DNA from: Triticum aestivum
Taxonomy: Eukaryota; Streptophyta; Magnoliopsida; Poales; Poaceae
Direction of reading: 5' to 3'
DNA length: 64,000 nucleotides
NCBI RefSeq assembly: GCF_018294505.1
Contig: NC_057802.1
Span: 554,752,712-554,816,711, forward strand
Shown piece after piece: positions 36,480 to 48,008 of this stretch. Under the pieces are notes generated by a model. It searched no databases. It was not told the origin of the DNA and was given only the letters and a program-made list of their open reading frames with translations. The position numbers and the translations under genes are program-made. Every line of letters begins with the position of its first letter. Positions within the stretch are counted from its first letter, which is position 1.

Positions 36480-37500
36480 ACATATTTACTGTAGTGACAC
36501 TGGGCCTTCTATGGGCCGTAGAAACAATGGGCCTTCTACGGGGCGTAGAAACAATGGGCCTTCTACGGGCCGTATCATCAATGGGCCTTCTACGAGCCGT
36601 ATCATCAATGGCCCTTCTACGGGCCGTATCATCAATGGGCCTTATACGGGCCATATGATCGATTGCCCAAACATGGGCCAATAACATACCGCTTTATGGC
36701 CGTAAACGGGCTAGAGTTGGAATCGTCCGTTCATGGGCCGACCATAATGGGCCATCGTTAATCGGCTGTATTTGATGACGCTATGAAAACGGCCCAACGT
36801 ATTAACGGGCCACAAACGGGCCGACTGTAAGCACGGGCTGAATTTGGCCCACAAGCAGAAAATGACAGTAACGGGCCGTAAGTAACCGAATGCTGGAAAT
36901 GAGCCCAAGAATAAATGGGCCCTGAGAAAACCGAAAGATAACATGGGCTGGAAACGGCCCAACAGAATAATGGGCCGTTAATGGGTATAAAGTGATACAC
37001 TGTTCATTACGGGCCAGTTTTACCACGGGCCGTTAATGGGCCGAGGGTTACTAAGGGCCTCATATGGGCCAAAAGACGTCATGGGTCATACATGGGCTGG
37101 AAGTTAAAATGGGCTGGAATTATATTGGACGGCCCAGATGACACTACTGGGCCTAATTCGGATAGGCCGTAAACGGGCCATGGGTTAGCGGGCTGTAAAT
37201 GGGCTATATGTGAACAGGCCGTTAACAGGCTTGCCGTGGGCCGGCCCGCCACCTTTTGACCAAGTCAAACAGTCCCGCCTTTTCACAGGAATGGGCCTCT
37301 GTTGGGCCGTGCCACATGTCGACGTATCATAGGCGCTTTGTGTCCAATGAGTGGATGACATCTGTCCCAACGGTGAGCCGACACGTGTTTCCTCCAGCCA
37401 ATGATGATTTTACACGTGGAAAATCCCCATTGGTCGGGGCTGTTAACGGGTTATCGGATCCAAAACAGGACCCAATAGCTTAACGGTGTTCCGTTATGGT
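36480..37500. repeat. Right subterminal repeats of the composite CACTA
   Basis: At about 36500-36670 a 30-bp unit (AATGGGCCTTCTACGGGCCG) repeats five to six times. From there to about 37260 the words ATGGGCC, ACGGGCC and GGGCCGTTA recur every 15-40 bp in both orientations. The terminal 240 bp (37500-37737) carry TGACAGAA-type inverted words. Open frames over the array are artefacts. Confidence 0.8.
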
Positions 37501-37737
37501 GGATGCCACGTGTCGGTCACCCTTGACGAAAGCACGTCTGTGACGCGCGATTTATCTTCATGGAAGTGGACACTTCCGTGATGATAATTTTGGTAATGTC
37601 ATGGAACACTTCTACGATAGCACAGGTATGACTATCTTGATTCTGTCATAAATTTGTCATGGATGTACATGCATGACAGAAAACGTGACCTACTGTGACA
37701 AACACGTATCATCACAGAAGTGTATTTTTTTGTAGTG

Positions 37738-38800
37738 TTTGTCAAAAATCGTACACTAGCTCCCCACACAGAGCGGGATCGGTTCCTGATGTGTCGTTGT
37801 ACTAGCCACTTCGACTCGATGGGAGGGATTCATGCGTACACATGCATGTGTGTGTGCTCAAGCTGTATCATGCATGTCATCCCAGAGCAAAAATAATAAT
37901 CCCCTCCTAAGTCAAATTAACCTCTCTTGTTATCAGGCAAAAAGTAGTGATGAACCAAGCGGGCCCACAAATGGAAAGCATCGATATCGCTGATAACCGC
38001 TTAAGTGGGTGCGAGAGGACAACCACCACTGCTTTGCATGTGGGCCAAACATATATATGTTGAATACCCAAAATGCACAACTTTGATGTGCCACATGCCT
38101 CAAAAACCATAAATCATGCACCCACACAGAGCGAGGTTCATATCAAGCGTACTACATATGATGGTCCCCTTCCCCCCTCTTCACCGCATACTATATGCTC
38201 GTGCCGTAATATATGTACAACCCAAAAGAATCCTCATCGATGGTGAAATTAATTAACCTCTCCCGATGTAGGTCCAAGTGATGCATGCATGCATCGACGA
38301 TGGCCTCGTGGGCCCACAGATGGAAGCGTCACACTTGAGTGTCCTAGCTAGGATATGCATGTGGCCCAAAAAGGTGTTGTGTGATATTTTAATAACCAAT
38401 TTCACAATTTTGATGTGGCACGGGCCTCGGAAACCAAAAAGTCCCGACACTGAGTGAGGTGTACTTGTTCACGGACGCGTGCGTATAGTATATATGCTAG
38501 TCCCCTCCCACCTCTTTGACGCATACTATATATCACCATAACACAAACAAAAAAGATTCTGCCTTGCTGGTCAAATTAACCTCACTGCCGTCTGTTCATC
38601 AAAGTGATGGACGACGACCTCGCGAGCCCACAGAAAACGTCACACGCGAGTATCGAGTGTCGTGTAGGACAACCATCGACTGCATGTAGCCAAAATATTT
38701 TTGTATGAAAGGGTTGTGTAATGTTTTAAATAACAATTTCACGACTCTGATGTGGCACCGGCCTGCCTAACCAAACGGCCAACCCACACGGTGGCTCACA
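37738..38800. repeat. ~330-bp repeat units (right part of the array)
   Basis: 37738-37830 completes the unit cut at 3979 (TGTCAAAAATCG, then CACACAGAGCGGG). Further units at about 37910-38160, 38240-38480 and 38560-38800 share GGGCCCACA, GCATGTGGCCMAA, TTTTGATGTGGCAC and CTGAGTGAGG blocks. Units differ by about 15-25% by eye, so the array is old. Confidence 0.75.
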
Positions 38801-39806
38801 ACTCGTAGTGTACTGCGAGCTACCCGCCACCCCCAGACGCACACACCCACACACACACCGCGAATCTACCGCAACTACGATGCATGTTAAATTAATTATC
38901 ACCTGGTGAACATACATGTTACCAAAGGAGGGACGTTTTAATTTCAAAAAAATCACAGAGATCATTAAGACGTTTTAGTACATTGATTGATTGATTTTCT
39001 ATGAGTATAATGTGCAAAAATCAAATTTGAGCTACATGCACATGTGACAGTGCACCTAAATGGATTGCAAAAACACATGTGTCTCACTGGGTGCATGTTT
39101 ACTCCCCGTGCAACAAATTTCAAACATTGAGAATCTTGATTTTTAAATTCTAGTACATCCAAAACTTATTTGATGTTCATGAAACTTATCGTGTTGTCAT
39201 ATGGACACCAATACAAAGTGGCATTGTACTTTTTTGTCAAATTTGAGACCAATTTTGATGTAATCTTTATCTAATTACAAACGGGAGATTATTAATAATT
39301 GGGAACCAATATCCCAAACGGATTATTTATTCAAACCGTGAGCGTTAGACCAACAATGGATACGTGTCATGCTTCGGTTAAGCAATAAAGCAGCAGCATT
39401 AATCATCCAAATAGAAAAACAATATAAGTGCCGCCGCGCGACCCGTGTGCCGTGCGAGCAAGCGTGAGTTGACGGGACGCATGCGAGCAGTCCGCCGCGC
39501 AGGCAAACGGGGAGGCGTGCGTGCAGGTGTGTGAATTGACGGAGGCATGCTCGCTGCACAGTGTCATCGGGAGGCGTGCAAGTAGCTGTGTGAAACTTTA
39601 GTAGGCATGCCAGCAGTCCGGTGCGCAGGCTCACCGGGAGGCGAGCCATCGGTTTGACCGCCGCCCGCCTCTCTCCCACAACTCCCACTACTCCATATTA
39701 ATGGTGCGTCTGAGCGGCCGCACCCCCCATCCTCGCTACGCAAACACAAACCTCTCTCTCCGCTTGCATCCTTGACGCCGCTCTCAGTTCTCAAAGCCGT
39801 CAGTGT
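38801..39806. other. Upstream region of the zf-XS gene
   Basis: AT-rich to about 39420, then GC-rich with loosely repeated blocks (GGGAGGCGTGCRWG) at 39500-39650. CCATATTAATGG at 39693-39704 is a weak TATA-like candidate about 105 bp before the ATG. No ORF here is convincing. Confidence 0.4.
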
Positions 39807-40829
39807 ATGAGGATTCCGCCAAAGCGCCCCATTGGAGGGAGTGGCGACGCCAGGGCTGCTAAAGCACCGGAGCACGGCGTGGAGATGGAGATAGAGGTTG
39901 CTGTCACCGCCAGCGAGTTATCGCTGCACCCTGACGTTGTCGACGGCGTCGAGCTTCCACAGCCGGAGGCGGAGTTCCACACCGACTCTGACGACCACTC
40001 CGGTGACGACTCCGACGACCACACTAGCGACGACTCCGACGACCACTCCGGTGATGACTCCGACGATGACGAACAGCTGGTTAGTCATTTATACCCATTT
40101 ATGTGTCAAATAGATCATAGGGTTTCTCTGGTTAGTCTTGCCTCCCCCTTTTTGGAATAGAAATCCTATGGTTATGTTCTCCCAATCCATGAAATCTGAG
40201 TAAGTTTCATTACACCCATGTAGTGTATTGATTGGTTGAATGGTACAGGTGATAAGTGATTAGTTGTTTCATCTGTGCAAATGATTTCTGCTAGTAATCC
40301 GACTAGGATTAGTGTTCGTGCTAATAATTCCTAGCCAGCGCTTGACAATTGATTTTAAATGACCTACATATGTTTGTGCCATTATTTTCTTCAAGATTGG
40401 TCTGTACATAGACGAGTGTGCTTAAAAATCGAACCATAATCTCTGGATATGTATAAATAAATAGCCATAAATTCTTAATCCTACTACATGGCATGTAATC
40501 ATTGATTTGATGCCAAATTTGTTTTACTATTTGTATAGGTGTTGTCTGACGATGTGAACAGCGAGGATGAAGATGGCCAGAGGAGGTACAAGAGGCAAAT
40601 CCCGAGGGAGCTTTATGCGGGAATGCATAACAGGCGTATTAGGACCTGGAACGGCGGCTATGGATGCCCATTTTGCAACCAGAAGCTTCATGACGCGTAT
40701 CTAAGTGTTCTGGTGCATGCAAGAGGACGGGTCATTGGCTCCTTCAAGCTGAAGTATTCTCACAGGGTGGGGCACGGCGCGTACGCCGAGTACCTGGAGA
40801 AGCTTCAGGATCGTGTCAGCCGCATGTGA
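39807..40829 (+). CDS. Two-exon zf-XS (SGS3-type zinc finger) protein, 187 aa
   Basis: Exon 1 is 39807-40079 (91 codons), donor CTG|GTTAGT. Exon 2 is 40539-40829 after acceptor TATAG. Both junctions are phase 0 and the joined frame is open. The N-terminal part is acidic, with a repeated DDHSGDDSD segment (residues about 60-88) encoded by a short tandem DNA repeat. Exon 2 holds a zf-XS finger: C134 and C137 in YGCPFC, H151 in VHARG and H170 in HGAYAEYLEKL, the spacing and tail expected of the family. In SGS3 and related plant proteins zf-XS precedes an XS domain that binds RNA with 5' overhangs. Here there is no XS domain or coiled coil, so the protein is a short stand-alone finger. Function is unproven. 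Disruption is not apparent. Confidence 0.75.
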
Positions 40830-41026
40830 GATGAGATGTGGGATGGATCGAACTATGTACGCTTGAGTATGCTTAATGACGGTTGAACTATGTACTTATG
40901 GTTGAACTATGCTTATGTACGTGTATGCTTATTATCTATGTCTGAGTATGTTAAATATTTTGCCAAATTTTGGCAAAAATTACAACGGGGGACCAATAAA
41001 CCAGGACGGAGGTAGTGCGTCAATCA

Positions 41027-41055
41027 CACACGGTTCCCAAAATTGGAACCGTGTG
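41027..41055. repeat. Perfect inverted repeat CACACGGTTCC
   Basis: Arms of 11 bp (41027-41037 and 41045-41055) are perfect inverted copies around a 7-nt loop. It lies about 400 bp before the first exon of the next gene. A related imperfect pair lies beyond the gene's end near 44705, and similar words occur at 2194 and 2298. Confidence 0.8.
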
Positions 41056-41461
41056 CAATGACTTTCATTTTTCCTGCTGCGTCAATCACATACAGTTCGC
41101 TCTAGCAAACCGTCGCCCCCAAAATTCTTTGTGGGACAGAAAACCCTCACCACCCAATTCAAAAAAGAAAATACAAGACCCTCACCATCCCCACGTCACA
41201 AAAACCCTCACCCCGCCCGCCACCCCCTCGGCCCTTCCGGTATTTTCCCCATTCACACCTGCACAAGCTCCTCCACGTCTATGCCATGGCACCGCCAATC
41301 GTGGCGGTAAACACTTTGCTCGACGCCTGCTGCCGGCAAAGCCCACCGCATTTCACCACTTCCGCTTGCCGCCGCCTATCGCCATCGACTTTCTCGATGC
41401 TGCTCGCGGTCGACCCATCTCTGCTCGCTTGGGGAATCTGCCGTATTGAGGGTTCTTTCTC

Positions 41462-44378
41462 ATGGACGACAAGGTAACTAATTTAACGAGATATTATCTC
41501 ATCTCTTATCCCAGTTCATCTGCCTCCTTTAATCACCCGGCGAAAATCGCCGTGAATTCATGTTTAGTCGAGCTGATTTGAGGGTTTTCTTTCATTCATA
41601 GAATGTACAGTGCACCGACACTTCAGGACTTTGCGACCGCCGCGAGAGGTTCCATCTCACCGTACCAGATAACTTGACGACGCGCGTGGTATGTTCAATC
41701 TCACCCTAAATCGGTTGGCATGGCCTACTTTCCTGAACATATTCTAAATATTGCTACATTTGGATAAAAGGTGCCACATGCACCATATACTCAAAGGGAG
41801 TTTTTTCCCTCTTTTTTCTATATTAGGCAAATTAATGATGTATTGTTCTTTTGATTACTCTCATATTTCTATGACATCATGTTTACCCTATATTTTTAAT
41901 TATAGATTTTTGTCCTTCGATTTCAACTGTTGTACAGTTCTTTCAATTTGGGTCCATATTTGCATATTACCTTGTTTAACAATCCTACCATTTTTTGCAG
42001 AACATCCCTTGCTGTGCAACAGATTATGTAGTGCACATTTTTTTTCTTTTACATACATCAAGGCTCCACGGATGTCATACTGCACACAAACCATGGATTT
42101 ACAATCGTTGCTACTGTAAGACTTGATGAACGTGGTGACTCCTATTTTGGCACTGGCTTTTGGAAAGAAATTGCAAAGTTTTATGTACTGAAAGCTGGCA
42201 CTAAAATTGCACTGCACATAAAAGGGTCTGGTCATGAGATATATGCTAACTTCCCCGACAAAATCATCCGTCCAGAATTTGTTTGAAGTAAGTTTTCTTT
42301 TCAACTATCTGCATGTTGACTTACCCAGCAATGTCAAATGAATTGTGTAGTATTTAAGCAACCAATTGTTATTCCCTTTTCTTACAATATTCCTACCTAA
42401 TAACTTCTAGTTACCAATACACTTTTCTATTGCCCTGTTTAAACTAAATATTCCCTGTACTCCCATTTCTATCAGAAAGTGCCGCTGACAAGGAGACTCC
42501 AGAGGTGGAGAACGGGGCTGCCAACAAGCGAAGGCTGGGCGAGATAGAACAGCAAGCGACTCCAGCAGGCCTAGACTTCATCAGTAGCCTCCCCGATGAT
42601 ATGTTGAAAGTCATCATCTCCCTCCTCCCAATCAAATATGGGGTGCAGACAACCCTCCTTTCCAAGTGGTGGCGCCCCCTATGGAACTCCAGCCCTCTCA
42701 ACCTCATTGACACCCACGAGCACTGCCATGTCTATCGCAAAAGCTTGGATGCGTTCTCCAAGATCCTCGGCAGTCACCTTGGCCCAACCAAAGGCCTTAG
42801 AATGCGCAAGTTCCGTTCCAACAGCAAGGACCGAGCCAAGCTTGACGACTGGTTCCGATCCCCCGCCCTAGATCAGCTCGAGGAGCTCACTTTTGATGAT
42901 GGGCATATGCGGTCGCTGCCAACGTCCGCACTCTGCCTCGCGCCCATGCTGCGTGTCGCCAAGTTCAGGAACTGCCATTTCCCGCCCCTTAATGACGCGC
43001 CCACTCTTATTCTACCACGACTGAAGCACCTCAAGCTCGTCGTCGTCTGGCTCTCAAAGGGTGACATGGAGCGCCTGCTCCGTGGCTGTACTGCACTCGA
43101 GTACCTTCGTCTTCAGGCGATCAATGGGTTGAGTACCTTCCACATCACCTCCATGACTCTCCGGACTATTTATGTGTGTTGCTGGTGCGGCAGGAAGACA
43201 TCACAAGATGTGTACCACGGTATGGTCACTGAGGACACACCTGCACTTGAGAGATTACTTGTAGTTAATCATGAAGGTCCAACAAGAATCAATGTCATTT
43301 TTGCGCCGAAATTGACAGTGGTGGGCTACTCGTCTGTCAAATACTTTGAACTTGTTATTGGATCCACACCCATTCAGGTACAACAGCCGCCTTCTACCTC
43401 TCCTTCTACAAATTAACATTATTTTTAATTTTGAAGATGTTTGTTCGTCTGTCATTCAGAAAATAATTCCGACAAGCTTGAGCCCGAAACTGCGCACAGC
43501 GAAGGTCTTGGCACTAGAATCTATCGGCCCCAACCTGGAGCAAGTTTGTCAGTTTCCTGAGATGCTTTCCGTGCCTGGAGAAGCTATATATCGAGGTGAT
43601 GTTCCTTTCATGTTAAATGTTAACCATAAGGGAGTTCAATCTGTGACACCTTTTTCCAATTTTACAATGACAATGTACTACGATTTCTGAAGGTTCTTTT
43701 GGAGAATTTCAGTACATACATGTCCCCCCCCCCATATTGGTTGCTTGATCCATATGGTTACAATCAATAACCATTTCTCCTTTGGATTCATCTGTACTAG
43801 TTTTCTTAGGGAACTTTTCATCCACTCCAACCTCTTGTGTAGAAGGCTACATTTTTCTAGAATGTAATCAAATGCCCATGTTAATCATGTCAGATCGAAG
43901 ATGGCATGTAAGTGCATTTTACAAATCCTGCAAACCAAATAGCTAGGCTTGTAGTAATGTTCAAAACTGCATGTAGGCACTAACATGTTTTCTTATTTTG
44001 CAGATAAGATTAGGCCCAGTGGTGGATAATGTGATACAATATAACAATCACGTCGAATGCCTAGATCTGCATCTCTCAGAAATTACTTTGAACTCCTACC
44101 GACGGACCTTATCGAAGATTATATTTGCCAGGTCCTTTGTTCTCAGAGCAAGGGTGCTCAAGGAAATGAGGTTTGCCCTAAATTTATTTCGCAAAAATGA
44201 ATGGTTTGTTGATCAGCGCCGGTGCCTGCAGCAGAATGGATTAGGCTCCAAAAATGCTGAATTTCATTTTGGAACTTCAGATGACAGAGTAATCGGAAGT
44301 CATCGTGTCAACCCCATACATGACTTCTCAGTGGCTGACCCCTTTGCAAAAATTGTGAGGTTTCGAAACCAGACTTAG
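41462..44378 (+). pseudogene. B3-like plus F-box/FBD gene, five exons, three lesions
   Basis: Proposed exons are 41462-41473 (MDDK), 41602-41688, 42001-42287, 42476-43377, 43460-43595 and 44004-44378; the first is tiny. Exons 2-3 read LTVPDNLTTRV, then GSTDVILH, VRLDERGDSYFG and FWKEIAKFYVLKAG, which look like a plant B3-type fold. Exon 4 has an F-box (FISSLPDDMLKVIISLLP, LLSKWWRPLWNS) and leucine-rich repeats. Exons 5-6 resemble the FBD tail of plant F-box/LRR proteins (ESIGPNLEQVC; LGPVVDNVIQYNNHVECLDL). The lesions are one surplus base in a T-run of exon 3 (near 42038-42050), an in-frame TGA at 42284-42286, and one surplus base near 43565 that moves exon 5 out of the expected frame. Splice phases agree otherwise. 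F-box proteins normally act in SCF ubiquitin ligases. This copy should not give a full-length product. Confidence 0.65.
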
Positions 44379-45168
44379 AAGTGGTGATATTAGTTTGAAC
44401 CTCTCTGATATCCATGTTTAGCGGATCAGCGTGAGCTTTTGCAACTGATGAGCTGGATTTCATTTCTAATATCAGCTTGAACCTTGTAATCTTCGAATTT
44501 GAGCCATATAACTCTGGAATTTGAACCTTGTAACATTTTGAGCTTTTGTGGTACAATCGTTGAAATGGCATCGTGTGAGACTCGTATATTGCTAGCACTA
44601 TTTTGAACTTAATATGCAATGGTCTTAGATTTTATTAACCATTCTCGAATCAGTTTACCTTGTAGATCTCACAGCACACGATCTGTATAGCTAACTCGAC
44701 TCCGATCTTCAACATTATTGCACACAGTTGGTTTCTTCCACCGTGTGCACTATAGAGCGTAGAATTAATTATCGCACTCGAGTGTCCATCATCACCCTTG
44801 TGTGTAACTTTGACCTCATCACCCAAGGGTAAACTTATGACCGAAGTCATTCCACACACTTCGTTTTTACAAAGCTTTTTGCCAATAAACGCCCATGATT
44901 TGTCCCTCTTCTAGCCGACGTGTGGCCAAACTAGCCGGGCGGGAAGCTTGCGCGGTAAACAGCGTGGTAGCGCGGGAACAGGCTCACCGACGATACATTT
45001 GGCGCCTCTTCGAGCCCACGCGTGCGGTGCGGTGTTGTGAAGCGTGCACTGGAATCCTCCGCTATGAACGCCGCGACAAGACGTGACGATTACAGGTCGG
45101 CCGGCCCCCATTGATTACAGCGGCCATTTAACCTACCCTTGTGTCTCTTCAACCTTTCAATCGCGCCC
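44379..45168. other. Intergenic: inverted CACACRG motif and displaced promoter region
   Basis: Near 44705 GCACACAGTTGG and CCACCGTGTGCA form an imperfect inverted repeat like that at 41027. From 44900 the sequence is GC-rich. Its last 150 bp formed the immediate upstream region of the exonuclease-like gene until the LTR element inserted at 45169. The short open frame at 44895-45086 has no support. CGCCC at 45164-45168 is the left target duplication. Confidence 0.55.
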
Positions 45169-46750
45169 TGCTACCTCTTGAGCATGCGTTGGTTTTCCCT
45201 TGAAGAGGAAAGCGTGATGCAGCAAAGTAGCGTAAGTATTTCCCTCAGTTTTTGAGAACCAAGGTATCAATCCAATAGGAGACTACACGCAAGTCCCTCG
45301 TACCTGCACAAACAAATAAGAACCTTGCAACCAACGCGATAAAGGGGTTGTCAATCCCTTCATGGCCATTGCAAAAGTGAGATCTGATAGAGATAATAAG
45401 ATAAATATTTTTGGTATTTTTATGATATGGATTGGAAAGTAAAGATTGCAAAATAAAAGGCGGCAGAAATAGCAAGTAGATAGGAAAATGATATGATGGA
45501 AAATAGACCCGGGGGCCATAGGTTTCACTAGTGGCTTCTCTCAAGATAGCATAATTTACGGTGGGTGAACGAATTACTGTCAAGCAATTGATAGAAAAGC
45601 GCATAGTTATGAGAATATCTAGGCATGATCATGTATATAGGCATCACGTCCGCGACAAGTAGACCAAAACGATTCTGCATCTACTACTATTACTCCACAC
45701 ATCGACCGCTATCCAGCATGCATCTAGAGTATTAAGTTCATAAGAACAGAGTAACGCATTAGGCAAGATGACATGATGTAGAGGGATAAACTCAAGCAAT
45801 ATGATATAAACCCCATCTTTTTATCCTCGATGGCAACAATACAATACGTGCCTTGCTGCCCCTACTGTCACTGGGAAAGGACACCGCAAGATTGAACCCA
45901 AAACTAAGCACTTCTCCTATTGCAAGAAAGATCAATCTAGTAGGCCAAACCAAACTGATAATTCAAAGAGACTTGCAAAGATATTAAATCATGCATAAAA
46001 TAATTCAGAGAAGAATCAAATATTGTTCATAGATAATCTTGATCATAAACCCACAATTCATCGAATCTCGACAAACGCACCGCAAAAAGAATTACATCGA
46101 ATAGATCTCCAAGAGAATCGAGGAGAACTTTGTATTGAGATCGAAAGAGAGAGAAGAAGCCATCTAGCTAATAACTATGGACCGAAGGTCTGTGGTAAAC
46201 CACTCACACATCATCGAAGAAGCTATGGTGTTGATGTAGAAGCCCTCCATGATCGATTCCCCCTCCGGCGGATCGCTGGAAAAGGCCCCAAGATGGGATC
46301 TCACGGGTACATAAGGTTGCAGCGGTGGAAATAGGGTTTCGTGGTGCTCCCGGATGTTTTCGGGGTATATGAGTATATATAGGCGAAAGAAGTAGGTCGG
46401 TGGAGCCACAAGGGGCCCACGAGGGTGGGGGCGTGCCTACCCCCTGGGCGTGCCCTCCTACCTCGTGGCCGCCTCGTTTCTTCCTTGACGTCCACTCCAA
46501 GTCTCCTGGATTGCGTTTGTTCCAAAAATAACTCTCCCGAAGGTTTCATTCCGTTTGGACTCCGTTTGATATTCCTTTTATGCGAAACACTGAAATAGGC
46601 AAAAAAAACAGCAATTGCACTGGGCCTTTGGTTAGTAGGTTAGTCCCAAAAATAATATAAAAGTGCATAATAAAGCCCATTAAACATCCAAAACAGATAA
46701 TATAATAGCATGGAACAATAAAAAATTATAGATACATTGGAGACGTATCA
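45169..46750 (-). repeat. 3' LTR of the Sabrina-like element
   Basis: Ends TGCTACCTC and GAGACGTATCA on the plus strand (an inverted TG...CA LTR). A TATATATA box lies at about 46374-46381. It is inverted with respect to 52-1634. Confidence 0.95.
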
Positions 46751-47473
46751 AGCATCCCCAAGCTTAATTCCTGCTCGTCCTCGAGTAGGTAAATGATAAA
46801 AACAGAATTTTTTATGTGGAATGCTACCTAACATAAATTTCAAAGTAATTCTCTTTATTGTGGCATGAATGTTCAGATCCAAAAGATTCAAGATAAAAGT
46901 TTAATATTGACATAAAAATAATAATACTTCAAGCATACTAACTAAGCAATTATGTCTTCTCAAAATAACATGGCCAAAGAAAGCTTATCCCTACAAAATC
47001 ATATAGTTTGGCTATGCTTCATTTTCATTAAACAAAAATGCTCTCATCATGCACAACCCCGATGACAAGCCAAGCAATTGTTTCATAATTTAGTAATCTC
47101 AAACTTTTTCAACTTTCACGCAATACATGAGCGTGGGCCATGGACATAGCACTATGGGTGGAATAGAATATAATGATGGGGGTTGTGTGGAGAAGACAAA
47201 AAAAATAAAATCTCACATTGATGCGGCTAATCAACGGGCTAGAGAGATGCCCATCAATTGATGTCAATGCAAGGAGTAGGGATTGCCATGCAACGGATGC
47301 ACTAGAGGTATAAATGTATGAAAGCTCAACAAAAGAAACTAAGTGGGTGAGCATCCAACTTGCTTGCTCACGAAGACCTAGGGCATTTGAGGAAGCCCAT
47401 TGTTGGAATATACAAGCCAAGTTCTATAATGAAAAATTCCCACTGGTATATGAAAGTGACAAAATAAGAGACT
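46751..47473 (-). other. Polypurine tract and 3' internal region
   Basis: On the minus strand TAAGCTTGGGGATGCT (about 46751-46766) abuts the 3' LTR and is its polypurine tract. The rest is AT-rich non-coding element interior, cut at 47473 by the CACTA; the flanking 3 bp are ACT. Confidence 0.8.
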
Positions 47474-47824
47474 CACTAGTGCAGAACCGGGCTATAGCAC
47501 CGGTTCGTAAGGGCCTTTAGTGCCGGTTCTGTAACCGGCACTAAAGGGTGGGTACTAAAGGTCCCCCCTTTAGTACCGGTTCTGCATGAACCGCCGCTAA
47601 AGGGCCACCACGTGGCACGAGCCAGCGCCGGGGGCGAGGAGCCCTTTAGTACCGGTTGGTAACACCAACCGATACTAAAATTTTAGGGGGGTTTTGGTTT
47701 CATTATTTCTTTTTCCTTTAATTTTGTGTTTTCCATTTAATTCTTTTTCGTTTGCTGGTATTTTACAATACTACATATTGTACACGTTATGCATATATAT
47801 AAATAGAATTTCTCATAGAACCGG

Positions 47825-47826
<2 letters not shown>

Positions 47827-47866
<40 letters not shown>

Positions 47867-47878
47867 GTATATATATAT
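47827..47878. repeat. (TA)n microsatellite
   Basis: About 50 bp of TA repeats with two TGTA interruptions, near the left end of the CACTA. A shorter TA run follows near 47920. Confidence 0.9.
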
Positions 47879-48008
47879 CATCGAATGTCTCACAACCACC
47901 ATTATTCACACATACACATGTGTATATATATATACAATTAGGTATATATACAATTTATCCTACAGGTTGCCTTGGTGCCTTCGGAGCACGATGACTATTG
48001 GGAGTGGT

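Larger units (their letters stand above)
3980..37737. mobile_element. Composite non-autonomous CACTA (En/Spm) transposon, ~33.8 kb
   Basis: The left end reads CACTACAAAAAAA. The right end, reverse-complemented, also reads CACTACAAAAAAA, followed by ACAC and TCYGTGA on both sides. Both subterminal zones are rich in short TGACAGAA/TTCTGTCAT words. The 3-bp flanks are TGT (3977-3979) and TTT (37738-37740), an imperfect duplication. The strongest support is that the ~330-bp unit cut at 3979 continues at 37738 exactly where intact units predict. Nested inside are an Angela-type element (22213-30950), a small CACTA (11118-12788), a Helitron-like piece and MITEs. Without the two large insertions it is still about 23 kb. 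No TNP2 transposase was found, so it would depend on a helper. Confidence 0.75.

Noticed and set aside
42505..42507. Start of the F-box protein at GTG 42505
   Set aside because: This is a GTG within a longer exon (42476-43377) whose frame continues upstream to a good acceptor; plant start codons are normally ATG.
44895..45086. 63-codon frame in GC-rich sequence before the LTR element
   Set aside because: No domain or splice signal; the position fits the promoter region of the exonuclease-like gene.
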